Position numbers and translations under genes: made by a program | DNA from: Sporomusa acidovorans | GTDB taxonomy: Bacteria > Bacillota > Negativicutes > Sporomusales > Sporomusaceae | NCBI RefSeq assembly: GCF_900101845.1 | Contig: NZ_FNAM01000011.1 | Coordinates: 1 to 64,000 of the forward strand | Length of the DNA stretch: 64,000 bases | Direction of reading: 5' to 3' | The notes under the pieces: model-generated | The model's input: the letters and a program-made list of their open reading frames with translations, nothing else | Told to the model about the DNA's origin: nothing | Database searches by the model: none | Part shown: positions 1-8,664 of the stretch, one piece after another | Layout: each line of letters starts with the position of its first letter | How positions within the stretch are numbered: the first letter of the stretch is position 1

Positions 1-98
1 AAGTCGCTGTCCCCTTCAAATAAGCTCTGATGATTTATTCCCCGGAAAACTATATGGTAATAACCCGTAGCGCTTAACTTTCTGACCTGTCTGGACAT
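1..98 (-). CDS. REP-associated tyrosine transposase (Y1_Tnp), N-terminal part, runs off left edge
   Basis: Reading leftwards from an ATG at 98-96, the frame is open to the window edge. The 32 residues visible start MSRQVRKLSATGYYHIVFRG and continue with INHQ and LFEGDSD. This is the characteristic N-terminus of the IS200-like Y1 transposase family that associates with REP palindromes (RAYT). A GAGGTG ribosome site sits five bases upstream of the ATG. The catalytic HxH and Tyr motifs lie outside the window, so activity cannot be judged. Such proteins normally act on nearby palindromic elements, and one such hairpin lies about 35 bases upstream. Confidence 0.8.
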   Translation of the reverse strand, partial: MSRQVRKLSATGYYHIVFRGINHQSLFEGDSD

Positions 99-131
99 TT
101 TTATCACCTCTCTTTTACATTTTACCATTTT

Positions 132-155
132 TAGGACGAAAAAGGAACGTCCCTA
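132..155. repeat. REP-like hairpin next to the RAYT gene
   Basis: GGACG (134-138) and CGTCC (148-152) form a short stem around an A-rich loop, extended by flanking TA pairs with one bulge. It lies directly upstream of the transposase start, where RAYT-associated REP elements usually occur. A GGGACG-type hairpin recurs at 9009-9048. Confidence 0.45.
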
Positions 156-238
156 TATGTCCCTTTTACATTTCAGTACATGACACGAATGCTACCACTA
201 CCCCCTGAAACAATTAACCTGTCACCATGTTTTTTATA

Positions 239-280
239 AGCAACTAGGCCTGGACAAAGCAGTGTCCAGGCCTAGTTGCT
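239..280. terminator. Long perfect hairpin at the end of the receptor gene
   Basis: AGCAACTAGGCCTGGACA (239-256) is exactly mirrored at 263-280 around a six-base loop. It lies 34 bases beyond the stop of the minus-strand receptor gene. There is no clean U-tract on either side, so it may be a weak terminator or an mRNA 3'-end stabiliser. Confidence 0.5.
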
Positions 281-313
281 GTAATAAATGCAGTGTTGTG
301 CCGAAGTCTCTGT

Positions 314-3300
314 TTAGAAGAAATACTGTACCGTCATGTAGTACGTCCGGCCCTGCTGCGGATAGGATACATTGCCGATCTCGTCCAATGGACCGGCGCC
401 GGTTCTGCGCCACAACTGTTCAGGACCTTTGTTAAACAAGTCGTTGACGCCGGCGGTCAATTTGGTTGTACTGTTTAAGTCATATTTCATACCGATATTG
501 GTCAAACCGAGCGAGTCATACAGGGCGGAAGTTTCGCCAAAATGGACGCCGGTCTTACCCAGATAATGATATTCGCCAAAGACGGTGAGTTTATCACCGG
601 GGAAGCGATAGCTTAAGCGGGTATTGGTCTCCCACTTCGGCACCCAGGGAAATGGCTTGCCTGCCTGGGATTCCGATTTCGTAACCATATTGTACATGCC
701 GCTTTTGGTGATTAACGAATCGTTCCAGGTAACGGACTGTAGCAGGTTCCACCGCTGCCAGTTCATTTTGCTCTCCAGTTCAACGCCCTGGATTTTGCCG
801 GCAGCCAGATTAGAATAATAACCATAGCCATACGGATCTAGCGCATAGGTACTCAAATTTTTGACATCCCGGTTAAAATAGGTCAACGTCACATCAGTGT
901 CAGCCTGTAACGCTTTACCCTGCCAGTTGGCGCTGACATCCCAGCTGGTGCCATGCTCGACATAGGAATCCAGCATAAAATCACTCTTTTTACTTCGATA
1001 CTCCTCCCAGCGAGACCTTACATTAACACCGTCACCGAACAGTTCATAGAAGTTCGGGAATTTGTAATAGGTCCCATAGGTGCCGCGGAAGGTCCAGTGG
1101 TCATTCTGCACTTTTTTGAGACCAAGACCGTAGGAGTATTTCCATTCTCTAAGATCGGGATCGCCCAAATCCACATCCATCGTCATCTTCTGGCCCCGCA
1201 GCACCGGGGTAAAGAACAGATTGCCGCTCTTGTTCAAGGTCATGGTATCCTGCACCTGGAAAAAATAGTTATTGGTACTGTAATCGGTTTTGAAATATTG
1301 CTTGTAAGAATCAATTACGCCGGTAAAACTGTCATTCTGCGGCCAGACATCAAAATTGTTGGTGTCGACCTTCATGGTCTCCCGGGAACAATCAAAGAGA
1401 AATTCCACCAGATGATTTTTGCCCATTTTCCAACTGCCGTCGATCGCTCCCTCATAACGCCGGTTGCGGAACTCGTTATCAGCCGTTGCAAAAAGCATGG
1501 CAAGACTATCGGGTTTAAACTGAGCACAAGCAGCTTCTTTATGCTGGTAGGAGGTATCCAGTTTCCAGCCCCATTCCAGGTTACCGGCAGTTTGTCGCCG
1601 TCCCAGCGACAATTCTGTCTTGGTCGTTTCCAGACACCGTTTCCGATATTTATCATAATTACCAGACGTTCCAATATGCTTTTTGATCTCGTCTAGCGGC
1701 ATATCTACATAATAATCATATGCCGATTCAGGTAGTTTTGTTTTGTTATTTTTATAAGTCAGTTTGGCAAACCAGTGGTCATCCTGCCATTTTAAGAGGG
1801 CATCCGTGTTATGATAGTCGTTATTCATCCGCCAGCGGGATTCGGTAACATCATCGGATACTTCTCCACACGGATGGTGCTTGTCATAGCGAAAATCGCC
1901 TTGGGACTGATCCCGGTTTAAAGCAAACAACAGACTTCCCTCGCCAAGTGGCGCAGTCAGTTCCAAATTGCCGGTATAGCCGCTAAAAGAACGCATGCCG
2001 GTGGAGATGCTGCCTTTGCTTTCCTGCGGTTTTTTGGTCACGATATTGATGGCGCCGCCTAAAGGCGAGCCGGCAAACCGGGCCGGCACATAGCCGCGGT
2101 AGACTTCGACCCGTTCGACATTTTCAACAGGAATGGTGGACAGGTCAACGGCTGCGTCAGCAGAGGAATTGACCAGTACACCGTCAATGTAGATATTAAC
2201 CTGCCCGCCGCTCGAACCGCGGACTCTGGCGACCGCGTAGTGGCCGGTGCCGCTCAGCCGCTGGACATAGACGCCCGGTACGGTCTGCAGGAGATCAGGG
2301 AGGTTCTTCATTTCGCCTTTGTATTCGGGCACATGGATAACCGAGACGGTGCCGGGGGACAGGTTTTTCTCCCAGTCAGGACGTTTGGCTTCGACGACCA
2401 GCGGCGCCAGTGTGAAGCTGCCGGGTTCATTGCCGCCGGTAACAATCGGAGCTGTCTCCGGCCCAGCCGTACCGGCAGCGGTTGTTGGGCGTTCATCAGT
2501 ATCCATTAAACCGGCAGGTTCTGTCTGACCGGCTTGTCCGGTCTTGACCTGCTCTTCCTGGCTGGCCTGTGTTTTCTGATCGGCCTGATCAGCCGGCGGT
2601 GTCAGCTTGTCACCGACAACTGTTTTGTCCGTTCCGGCAGCTTCTTGGCCGGACTGTATGGTCTGACCGTCTTGCACCGTCTTATTGGTTTGTGCCGGTT
2701 GCGCTGCTTGCGTTGCCTTATCGGCAGCCGTCTTTGTCCCGACAGCCGTTGTTGTCTGCGGTTTCGCAGCCGCTTTTGCCGCCAGGGAAACTTCCGGCGC
2801 AGTCATGCTGCGGTCAAAGGCTACGTTCTGCGCGGCCGCCCGTTCGACGGACGAAGGACCATTGAAACGCCAGGACATACCGGCGTTGACCTGCCAGTCG
2901 GTATTGACTTTGCCGCCAACAGTTTTGGTCAGTTCGACAAAGGCATTTTTGTCTTTGCCTGTCTGCAGATTGGTGCCCAGGGCAAATTCATACCAAGTGT
3001 CGTGGCCGGCCAGGGTATCCACCGCCATGCTGGACCCCACTACATATTTTTGATAGGAAGAACTATAAATCATGGCATCGGCGCTCGCACTGCCGCCGTC
3101 TTTAAAATCGTGGTTGACCGCGGCTTTAACATACACCCTGCCTTTCCGGTCACCGTTGGTGAAGTTCCGGCCGGCGGTGACGCCCATACGGCCGGTGAGC
3201 ATTTCCAGCTTGTCCTGGTTATAGCGCATGTTATTGGCCTGGGTATAACTATAGGCTTTCATTGTGCCGTAGGTAAGGCCGACCTGCGGCTCCAGATACC

Positions 3301-4705
3301 AGCCGTTCGGCAGCTGTTTTTGATAGCCGTAGCGGACACCGGCGCCATAAGCCCAGGTGCTGTAGTCGTTTTCATACAACTCATCATCCGAGTCGTAGAA
3401 TTTATAGTTGTTGCTCAGTTTGGAGCCGCGGACGGTCAGATCGAGATAGTGCCCCTTGTCGCCGAGCCAGCTGGTATACAGGCCGATGCCGCCGCTCTTT
3501 AGATCACCGGCGGAGCTGCTGTAGAGCGCTGCGTCGGTGCCGCTTTCCATGCTATGCTGGTGAAAATCGGCATCCGAATTGAGCATACTGAGGAACAGGC
3601 CGGTATACAGCTTGCCGCCGAAAATCTTCCCCTCCCGCTGTTTGTCATAGCCGACCTGAATACCGTTGTAGCTCTGGTCAAAGCTGGAACCGTAGGCGCC
3701 GTCAAAGCTGTATTTGCCGCGCCAGACCTGCGCCCAGGCGCCGTCGGCCCCCTCGCTTTGGCCCCGCGCATTGGAGGCGCGCAGGTCTTCGCCCCGTTTC
3801 CAGAACAGACCGTCTTCCATCCGCCACAGATTGCGCATCGACAGCTGGGCATTGGCCGCACTGAGCACGCCCTGGGAAATGAGATCGGTACGGGTGGCCG
3901 TCCAGTCTATATTGTAATATTTAGAAACAGCGCCAGTATAAGGATCAGTAGAAGGAACGGATGTTAATTCCGGCACAAATAGATACTTGTGTAGTGAATC
4001 GTCAATATAATAGGATTCTGCTGCAAAATTAAGGTTGTTGGCCACATTCGAATCTAAATTAGTGAGAGAAACAATATTACTGCTGCTGCCCGACAAATAG
4101 TTCGCCTGACTAGCTTCCCAGTCGGTGCCGCAAAAATATTTACGATACCGGATCTGCACCCTGACCGTGGCGGAATCTTCGCCAGCGGCAAGTTGAGGAT
4201 TATTAAACATAAAGCTATCCGAATAATCATTTTCGTTTACATTCATGCGCAGAATTGCCCCGTCATGTAAAATAGCGTGGTAGGCTACAAAACCTCGATC
4301 GCTACGGGTATCGTTGCGGTTCCAAGTATTAGCCGGATAGTTTTCCCCGTATTTATAAGACATATCCACTAAGGCATCTTTGTACAGTTCAAAAGTCCCA
4401 TTTACCAATTTAAGTGACGTTGCATCCATGGGGCGCCAGATACCGCCGCCTAACACGACGATATCGCCATTGTATTGAACATTCAAAACGCTGGGCCGTT
4501 CCTTGGTACCGGACCAGGTCGTCACTGTTTCGCCTGCCCCAATGGTAAAGGACGTATTTTTCATATTTTTCAAGTCTGGTGTTGCATCGTTCAGAATTGC
4601 GCTCGCATATGCCGGCGATGTATAGAGCAAGGCCGACACTGCCAATGCCGCCAGCAGTGCCTGCCTTTTTTTCGTTCTGCCGTCTCGTTTCTTTAGTTTC
4701 CGCAA
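314..4705 (-). CDS. Two-barrel outer-membrane protein: autotransporter beta-domain fused to TonB-dependent receptor
   Basis: A 1463-residue protein. Residues 1-35 are a Sec signal peptide ending AYA-SA. Residues 36-310 are a passenger-like, Asn/Tyr-rich segment. Residues 320-616 read as an autotransporter beta-barrel (GAWAQVWRGKYS start, NAGMSWRFN end). Residues 617-760 are an Ala/Gln/Thr-rich linker. At about 765 comes a TonB-box-like TLAPLVVEAKR, then a plug domain (NLPDLLQTVPGVYVQR, VNIYIDGV, VERVEVYRG, GGAINIVTKKP), and residues 896-1463 form a second barrel ending YYMTVQYFF. The frame is open throughout. The start is TTG after GGAGAG, eight bases away. It follows the OmpH-like gene by 227 bases and lies downstream of three cobalamin riboswitches, so corrinoid uptake (BtuB-like role) is the best inference. 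Two barrels in one chain is unusual. The domain calls are strong; the substrate is inferred. Confidence 0.85.
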   Translation of the reverse strand: MRKLKKRDGRTKKRQALLAALAVSALLYTSPAYASAILNDATPDLKNMKNTSFTIGAGETVTTWSGTKERPSVLNVQYNGDIVVLGGGIWRPMDATSLKLVNGTFELYKDALVDMSYKYGENYPANTWNRNDTRSDRGFVAYHAILHDGAILRMNVNENDYSDSFMFNNPQLAAGEDSATVRVQIRYRKYFCGTDWEASQANYLSGSSSNIVSLTNLDSNVANNLNFAAESYYIDDSLHKYLFVPELTSVPSTDPYTGAVSKYYNIDWTATRTDLISQGVLSAANAQLSMRNLWRMEDGLFWKRGEDLRASNARGQSEGADGAWAQVWRGKYSFDGAYGSSFDQSYNGIQVGYDKQREGKIFGGKLYTGLFLSMLNSDADFHQHSMESGTDAALYSSSAGDLKSGGIGLYTSWLGDKGHYLDLTVRGSKLSNNYKFYDSDDELYENDYSTWAYGAGVRYGYQKQLPNGWYLEPQVGLTYGTMKAYSYTQANNMRYNQDKLEMLTGRMGVTAGRNFTNGDRKGRVYVKAAVNHDFKDGGSASADAMIYSSSYQKYVVGSSMAVDTLAGHDTWYEFALGTNLQTGKDKNAFVELTKTVGGKVNTDWQVNAGMSWRFNGPSSVERAAAQNVAFDRSMTAPEVSLAAKAAAKPQTTTAVGTKTAADKATQAAQPAQTNKTVQDGQTIQSGQEAAGTDKTVVGDKLTPPADQADQKTQASQEEQVKTGQAGQTEPAGLMDTDERPTTAAGTAGPETAPIVTGGNEPGSFTLAPLVVEAKRPDWEKNLSPGTVSVIHVPEYKGEMKNLPDLLQTVPGVYVQRLSGTGHYAVARVRGSSGGQVNIYIDGVLVNSSADAAVDLSTIPVENVERVEVYRGYVPARFAGSPLGGAINIVTKKPQESKGSISTGMRSFSGYTGNLELTAPLGEGSLLFALNRDQSQGDFRYDKHHPCGEVSDDVTESRWRMNNDYHNTDALLKWQDDHWFAKLTYKNNKTKLPESAYDYYVDMPLDEIKKHIGTSGNYDKYRKRCLETTKTELSLGRRQTAGNLEWGWKLDTSYQHKEAACAQFKPDSLAMLFATADNEFRNRRYEGAIDGSWKMGKNHLVEFLFDCSRETMKVDTNNFDVWPQNDSFTGVIDSYKQYFKTDYSTNNYFFQVQDTMTLNKSGNLFFTPVLRGQKMTMDVDLGDPDLREWKYSYGLGLKKVQNDHWTFRGTYGTYYKFPNFYELFGDGVNVRSRWEEYRSKKSDFMLDSYVEHGTSWDVSANWQGKALQADTDVTLTYFNRDVKNLSTYALDPYGYGYYSNLAAGKIQGVELESKMNWQRWNLLQSVTWNDSLITKSGMYNMVTKSESQAGKPFPWVPKWETNTRLSYRFPGDKLTVFGEYHYLGKTGVHFGETSALYDSLGLTNIGMKYDLNSTTKLTAGVNDLFNKGPEQLWRRTGAGPLDEIGNVSYPQQGRTYYMTVQYFF

Positions 4706-4932
4706 GGTTTTCTCTCTCCTATCTGTTGCTAATTGAATCAGCAGTACGCCGCCGCTGACTTCTTTTCTAAATGTCTTGTGTCAAGCCCTGGGTAGTTTCA
4801 TTCAATGCCTGCTGCGCGTTTTTACTTCTCTGTGTCTTATTGTTCCTCTGCCCAGACCTTGCGCATCATCACCGGGTATTCTGCCGTCAGGTGCCGGCGG
4901 ATGATGCCGCAATGTAACTACCGGCATGTGGG

Positions 4933-5397
4933 CTACCGGGTCACCTTGCCAATGACATCAGCGGTGATGTCGGTGCCGCCGTAGACCACGGCCCCGGCGT
5001 CAAGGATCACGGTCAGGCCTTTTTCCGCGGCGACGGCCTTAATGGCCGCTTCAATTTTGTCTCCCACCGGTTTCATCAGTTCGTCTTCCCGCTGGGCTTC
5101 CTGCTGCGCAAGCTTATCGCTGTAGGCTTTCTTGTCTGCCGGCGGCAGGCCTTTGGCATTGGCGTCATAGTCTTTTTGCGCCTCGGCCCGCATGGCCTGA
5201 ATCCGGTTCATGAGATCCTGGATGCCGGGGTAGCCGGCGAAGACTTGCTGCCTGTTGACATAGCCGATTGATTGTCCGCTTTTCGCCGGGCTGGCCAGAG
5301 CTGCTGTCGGCATAAATACACCAACTATACCGAAGGCAAAAAATACGGCGATGATAGCGGTTATTTGTTTGCGTATTTGTGTATTGGTTTGTTTCAT
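4933..5397 (-). CDS. OmpH/Skp-family periplasmic chaperone
   Basis: A 154-residue protein with an N-terminal signal segment (hydrophobic ITAIIAVFFAFGIVGVF, cleavage near ALA-SP). The mature part opens SIGYVNRQQVFAGYPG, the usual OmpH beginning. A charged helical stretch rich in Gln, Glu and Lys follows (residues 60-120, KAYSDKLAQQEAQRE), and it ends with a beta segment GLTVILDAGAVVYGG and DITADVI. Skp/OmpH proteins hold unfolded outer-membrane proteins in the periplasm. It is the first gene after the proximal riboswitch terminator and precedes the two-barrel receptor, so it is probably a dedicated chaperone made under the same B12 control. A general housekeeping Skp is usually found beside bamA/lpxD, which are absent here. 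Confidence 0.85.
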   Translation of the reverse strand: MKQTNTQIRKQITAIIAVFFAFGIVGVFMPTAALASPAKSGQSIGYVNRQQVFAGYPGIQDLMNRIQAMRAEAQKDYDANAKGLPPADKKAYSDKLAQQEAQREDELMKPVGDKIEAAIKAVAAEKGLTVILDAGAVVYGGTDITADVIGKVTR

Positions 5398-5470
5398 TGG
5401 TTATGCTCCTATCCTGTTCATTGTCGATACTGTCCCGCCTTCCCGGTCGCTTAGCAACTGCGGCTGGCAA

Positions 5471-5497
5471 TAAAAAAAACTCCCTTACAGGAGTTGA
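5471..5497 (-). terminator. Intrinsic terminator of the proximal cobalamin riboswitch
   Basis: On the minus strand AACTCC and GGGAGTT pair around TGTAA and are followed by eight U. It lies between the proximal aptamer and the OmpH-like start, the position of a transcription-terminating expression platform. Confidence 0.85.
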
Positions 5498-5619
5498 TTA
5501 TGTCAGGCCGGAGGGAATTCGGGTTCCAGGTGCTGCCGTAATCCCCTTCCTGTCGCTCGCAGGTGCCGCAGCACGCTCTCCGCCGCAAAACGGCAGACTG
5601 ACACGCTGCTATGGTGATC

Positions 5620-5795
5620 GCCGGACAGGCAGTTCTCCTGACTCCGGTTCATCGCTCGTTTGCGTCTTCCCAAAGCTTGCGCTCCAGTGACCCAGTACGT
5701 TAGCCGTACTGCTGCAAATTTGCTCCCCGTTACAGTGGCGGGACCGCGCCGGTGTTGCACCGGTCTTCCCTATTAAGCCCCAAAGGGCACCTCTC
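5620..5795 (-). promoter_or_regulatory. Cobalamin riboswitch, proximal copy
   Basis: On the minus strand the aptamer opens with GGTGCCC, followed by AATAGGGAAGACCGGTG, GCGCGGTCCCGCCACTGTAA (the B12 box GCCACTG), a variable arm, TTTGGGAAG, and closes with GGAGTCAGGAGAACTGCCTG. These blocks and their order are diagnostic of the cobalamin family. A terminator 120 bases further on suggests that bound cobalamin shuts off the ompH-receptor operon. Confidence 0.93.
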
Positions 5796-5987
5796 CCCAC
5801 TTTATGTTGTTGTTTGGCTTTTGTCTTATGTTCCCTCCCTTGCCAGGCCGGAAAAAACGTCCGTTTCCTGCCCGTTTTTATGTGTTGCTCCGGTTCCCTC
5901 CTTTGCTGCTCGTTGCCTTGTGCAAGGATAAATGCTCACACAAGCCCCCAATCCTCTCCCTGTTGATCGCAGGTCCGGCAAGGATGT

Positions 5988-6150
5988 CAGTACAGGCAGT
6001 TCTCCTGGCTCTCCGTCATCGTTAGCCCCGCCTTCCCGGCAGCTTTATCTCCTGCCAGTGGCCTTTTAGGGCTAACTCGGGCTTACAGTGGCGAAACCGC
6101 GCCGGCTTTCAACCGGTCTTCCCTATTGAGCCCTCTTGACAGGGCACCTG
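5988..6150 (-). promoter_or_regulatory. Cobalamin riboswitch, middle copy
   Basis: Same order of blocks on the minus strand: GGTGCCC, CAATAGGGAAGACCGGTTG, GCGCGGTTTCGCCACTGTAA, GCCGGGAAGGC, GAGCCAGGAGAACTGCCTGT. No convincing intrinsic terminator was found in the 190 bases before the proximal aptamer, so this copy may lack its own platform or act together with the next. Confidence 0.92.
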
Positions 6151-6260
6151 TACCCGCTAAATTTTCATTCACTTAGTGCATCTGCTGCTATATCCGCTCT
6201 TCCCAATGGAGCAGCAGTTCATCAGAAACTCTTGTCCGAAAAAGCTTATCCATAACCACA

Positions 6261-6308
6261 AAATAAAAAAGAAGCCATCTTTGCCCGGTAGACAAGGAGG
6301 CTTCTTCG
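6261..6308 (-). terminator. Intrinsic terminator after the distal cobalamin riboswitch
   Basis: AAGAAGCC and GGCTTCTT (minus strand; plus positions 6299-6306 and 6269-6276) form the stem, followed by TTTTTTATTT. It sits between the distal and middle aptamers with no convincing gene in between. Confidence 0.8.
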
Positions 6309-6479
6309 CTGAGCCGGCACAGCCGGCATACCACACGCATGCAAATCTCCCTTCCTGTCGGTCGCAGGTTGCTACCATATTAACCCTATCTTGCGGATTC
6401 CAGCGGTGGATTTTTTGCAAAAAATCTTATCGCTATTCTCCTTACAGTCTTAGAGTCGTCACGGTACTAACGGTGATTG

Positions 6480-6637
6480 TCATACAGGCAGTTCTCCTGG
6501 CTCTGGATCATCGCTCTGCCAAACCTTCCCAAGACGGTTATGTCTCAGTGGCACAATCATGGCTTTGCTCTCCAATACAGTGGCGGGACCGCGCCGGCCT
6601 TAAACCGGCTTTTCTGTTAGGCCCTTACGGGCACCTA
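6480..6637 (-). promoter_or_regulatory. Cobalamin riboswitch, distal (first transcribed) copy
   Basis: Minus-strand blocks: GGTGCCC, AACAGAAAAGCCGGTTTAAG, GCGCGGTCCCGCCACTGTAT, CTTGGGAAGG, GAGCCAGGAGAACTGCCTGT. It begins about 30 bases after the -10 of the promoter at 6672-6700, so it forms at the very 5' end of the transcript. Confidence 0.93.
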
Positions 6638-6671
6638 TACCAAATTATTTGATTTTCCTTTGTTTTACATT

Positions 6672-6700
6672 ATCATAGCACAAATTTTTCCTTTTGTCAT
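6672..6700 (-). promoter_or_regulatory. Sigma-A promoter of the riboswitch operon
   Basis: Minus strand: -35 ATGACA (6695-6700), 17-base spacer, -10 TATGAT (6672-6677). It is the only good promoter found upstream of the three riboswitches and would start transcription close to the distal aptamer. Confidence 0.7.
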
Positions 6701-6793
6701 ACCTTTTCTGTTTTATTTCGTTTTATTTTGACATTTTTCACCTTTCATGTTTTGCTTGATTTCTATACCGGTAAATAAATCTTCATTTCGAAG

Positions 6794-6818
6794 AAGCAAA
6801 GGGACGTTTAATTTGCTT
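6794..6818. repeat. Small hairpin with GGGACGT loop
   Basis: AAGCAAA (6794-6800) and TTTGCTT (6812-6818) pair around a loop starting GGGACGT, the same core as the REP-like hairpin near the left edge. The rest of 6701-6973 is AT-rich and shows no gene. Confidence 0.3.
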
Positions 6819-6973
6819 TCCTTAAAATTGATAGGGGTATTTTCACGTTCCAGTATATGCCATTAACTATCGTCAAATCCAGAGGGAAAAATTAAAAAAT
6901 TTTATCGAGAAGCGCAGGTTACCAAATATACTTTGCGTTTCATCGAAAAAATATAAAGCCTACTAGTATTCTC

Positions 6974-7495
6974 TTATTTAATCCACTTTGCAATCAACAT
7001 ATTTACCTTGGGCTGGCTAATAGATTTTTTACCTCTGGCTAGTTCAGGTGCAATCTTTAAAGCGTCAACTATTTCTACATGGCCTGCTAAAACCATTTCA
7101 TCAAGCAAATCCAAACCATCTTTACAAGACAAGCCTCGTGCTTCCGCTTCCTTACGTAGCTTTGAATCATGCGCAGCAAGATATACTACCTTAAAATGAT
7201 TTAAACAACGTAATCCAAGTACAATGTTGCTGGCATCCGGTACAGATAAACCGGAGCGTTTAGCCCTAATTTTCTGTATCGCAACAATCTCATTACTATC
7301 AAAACTTTCTATAGTAACCCCCAGTTGTTCAACTTCCTCCGTTGACGGAACGACCAGTTCATCCCAGACAAAATCGGGAACTCTTAACTGATAGGGAAGC
7401 TGTCCAATTTGTTCCAATAGTCCAAATTGATACAAGTCCATCCACATGGATGAATCGACAATTAAGACAACACTTTTCTGCATGTTTGAATCCAC
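6974..7495 (-). CDS. PIN-domain protein, putative toxin/nuclease partner of the ImmA-type regulator
   Basis: A 173-residue protein with the PIN-fold layout: first acidic strand LIVDSSMWMD (residues 11-20), VPDFVWDELV near 40, a second acidic site SVPDASNIVLGL near 85, and YLAAHDSKLRKEA near 110, together supplying the Asp cluster expected of a metal-dependent RNase. The start is GTG at 7495, eight bases after GAGGT. The preceding regulator gene ends at 7497, so the two are almost certainly co-transcribed. PIN proteins next to an XRE regulator are often toxins. Here the regulator also carries a protease domain, so a protease-controlled toxin or a mobile-element control module are both possible. 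The exact PIN subfamily was not identified. Confidence 0.75.
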   Translation of the reverse strand: MDSNMQKSVVLIVDSSMWMDLYQFGLLEQIGQLPYQLRVPDFVWDELVVPSTEEVEQLGVTIESFDSNEIVAIQKIRAKRSGLSVPDASNIVLGLRCLNHFKVVYLAAHDSKLRKEAEARGLSCKDGLDLLDEMVLAGHVEIVDALKIAPELARGKKSISQPKVNMLIAKWIK

Positions 7496-7496
7496 G

Positions 7497-8564
7497 TTAC
7501 ATTACCTCACAGCATTCGCTATTAGGTAAATAATATAAAAATTCACGGGCTTTCGACTGTGTGATGCACTGTTCTGCTACTGCGCGAGCAACAAGACGTT
7601 CAAAACGCTTCGCCTGTTCGGGAACAAACTGGTTAAATTCCTCGTCAGGCTCAATCCTGTGCCAGCCACGCTTGCGAAATTCCCTAAAAAACTTGTTGGC
7701 TGTATCTTCCGTTATAATCCCAAGGTCTTTCGCCCGATAAACTAATGCTTGCATACTGAGCCCGTATTTTCTTTTTAGCTCAATTAACTCCTGCTTTCCA
7801 AAGCTAGTCCGTTTCTTACCTATATCCCGATAGGCGCTCATTGCTGGAATTAAAAAAGCCCCTGCAAACCGGTTGGCAAATTTCTCTTCGTCTAGTTCGC
7901 AATTGACCAAGCTTTGCCGTTCAAGTAAATGAAAAACAATATGCCCCAGTTCGTGCGCTAGGGTAAAACGGCTCCGTGCCAAGGGATACCGACTATTAGT
8001 AACAATTAAAAAGGCACCCTTTCCGTTTACGTAACTTACTGCGTCAAATTTATCGGGTCCGTCTATCAACAATACTTTGACCTCAATATCTTCTAATAGT
8101 TCCACCAAATCTTCAATGGCATCCTGACCAATCTGTAACCTCTCACGGAATTTCGGTACGAATTCTTCTAATTGATCAAGCTCGGTAATCGGAAAATTCA
8201 AACTACATACTGCCGCCTGAAAGTTGATATCTTGTTCTCCGATTTCTAAATACTCCTCCAATTCTTGGTATTTTTCTGCCCAATCAAGCGCTTTTTCTAA
8301 AATTGCATCCATCTCACCCTTAGTCAGTTTATTTCGCTTGCGGTATCCCAACAAAGTAAGCTGAACTGTAGGCTCTTCAAAAAAATAGCTAACCGGTACT
8401 TTCAGCACTTTAGAAAGCTGAATTAATACTGTCGAGTTCGGTGCGACTTGATCTTTTTCGTATTTTGCTATAGCTGTATGAGACATCCCCATCCGCTCTG
8501 CAACATCTTTCAAGGTCATTTGAGCAGCTTTTCTGGCCGACAATAATCTTTTTCCAATATTCAT
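7497..8564 (-). CDS. XRE-family regulator fused to ImmA/IrrE metallopeptidase
   Basis: A 355-residue protein. Residues 5-60 are an XRE helix-turn-helix (LKDVAERMGMSHTAIAKYEK). Residues 100-330 are a COG2856-type peptidase with the zinc motif HELGH at 204-208 (FTLAHELGHIVFHLL) and the downstream EEKFANRFAGAFLIP that supplies the third ligand region. Proteins of this type repress their own operon or cleave a repressor, as ImmA does in integrative elements and IrrE/DdrO in the damage response. It has AGGAGGT before the ATG and is followed within two bases by the PIN gene. The integrase relic just upstream suggests that the pair arrived on a mobile element. Confidence 0.88.
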   Translation of the reverse strand: MNIGKRLLSARKAAQMTLKDVAERMGMSHTAIAKYEKDQVAPNSTVLIQLSKVLKVPVSYFFEEPTVQLTLLGYRKRNKLTKGEMDAILEKALDWAEKYQELEEYLEIGEQDINFQAAVCSLNFPITELDQLEEFVPKFRERLQIGQDAIEDLVELLEDIEVKVLLIDGPDKFDAVSYVNGKGAFLIVTNSRYPLARSRFTLAHELGHIVFHLLERQSLVNCELDEEKFANRFAGAFLIPAMSAYRDIGKKRTSFGKQELIELKRKYGLSMQALVYRAKDLGIITEDTANKFFREFRKRGWHRIEPDEEFNQFVPEQAKRFERLVARAVAEQCITQSKAREFLYYLPNSECCEVM

Positions 8565-8664
8565 GAAAGCTAACCTCCTTGTTTAATTATATTTTACACT
8601 CACAGTTTAATATATTCAATATCGTTATAATTTTATATTTTTAAACTAAAATTATTAAAATTAA

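Noticed and set aside
953..1696. Long plus-strand open frame (247 codons) inside the receptor gene
   Set aside because: It is antisense to a strongly supported coding region, has no ribosome site, and its translation has no recognisable domain.
2534..3502. 322-codon plus-strand open frame opposite the receptor linker
   Set aside because: It is the mirror of the repetitive Ala/Gln/Thr-rich linker and barrel codons; composition is skewed and there is no start signal.
6169..6420. 83-codon minus-strand frame between the distal and middle riboswitches
   Set aside because: It runs straight through the terminator hairpin and ends in riboswitch leader sequence; no ribosome site and no similarity seen.
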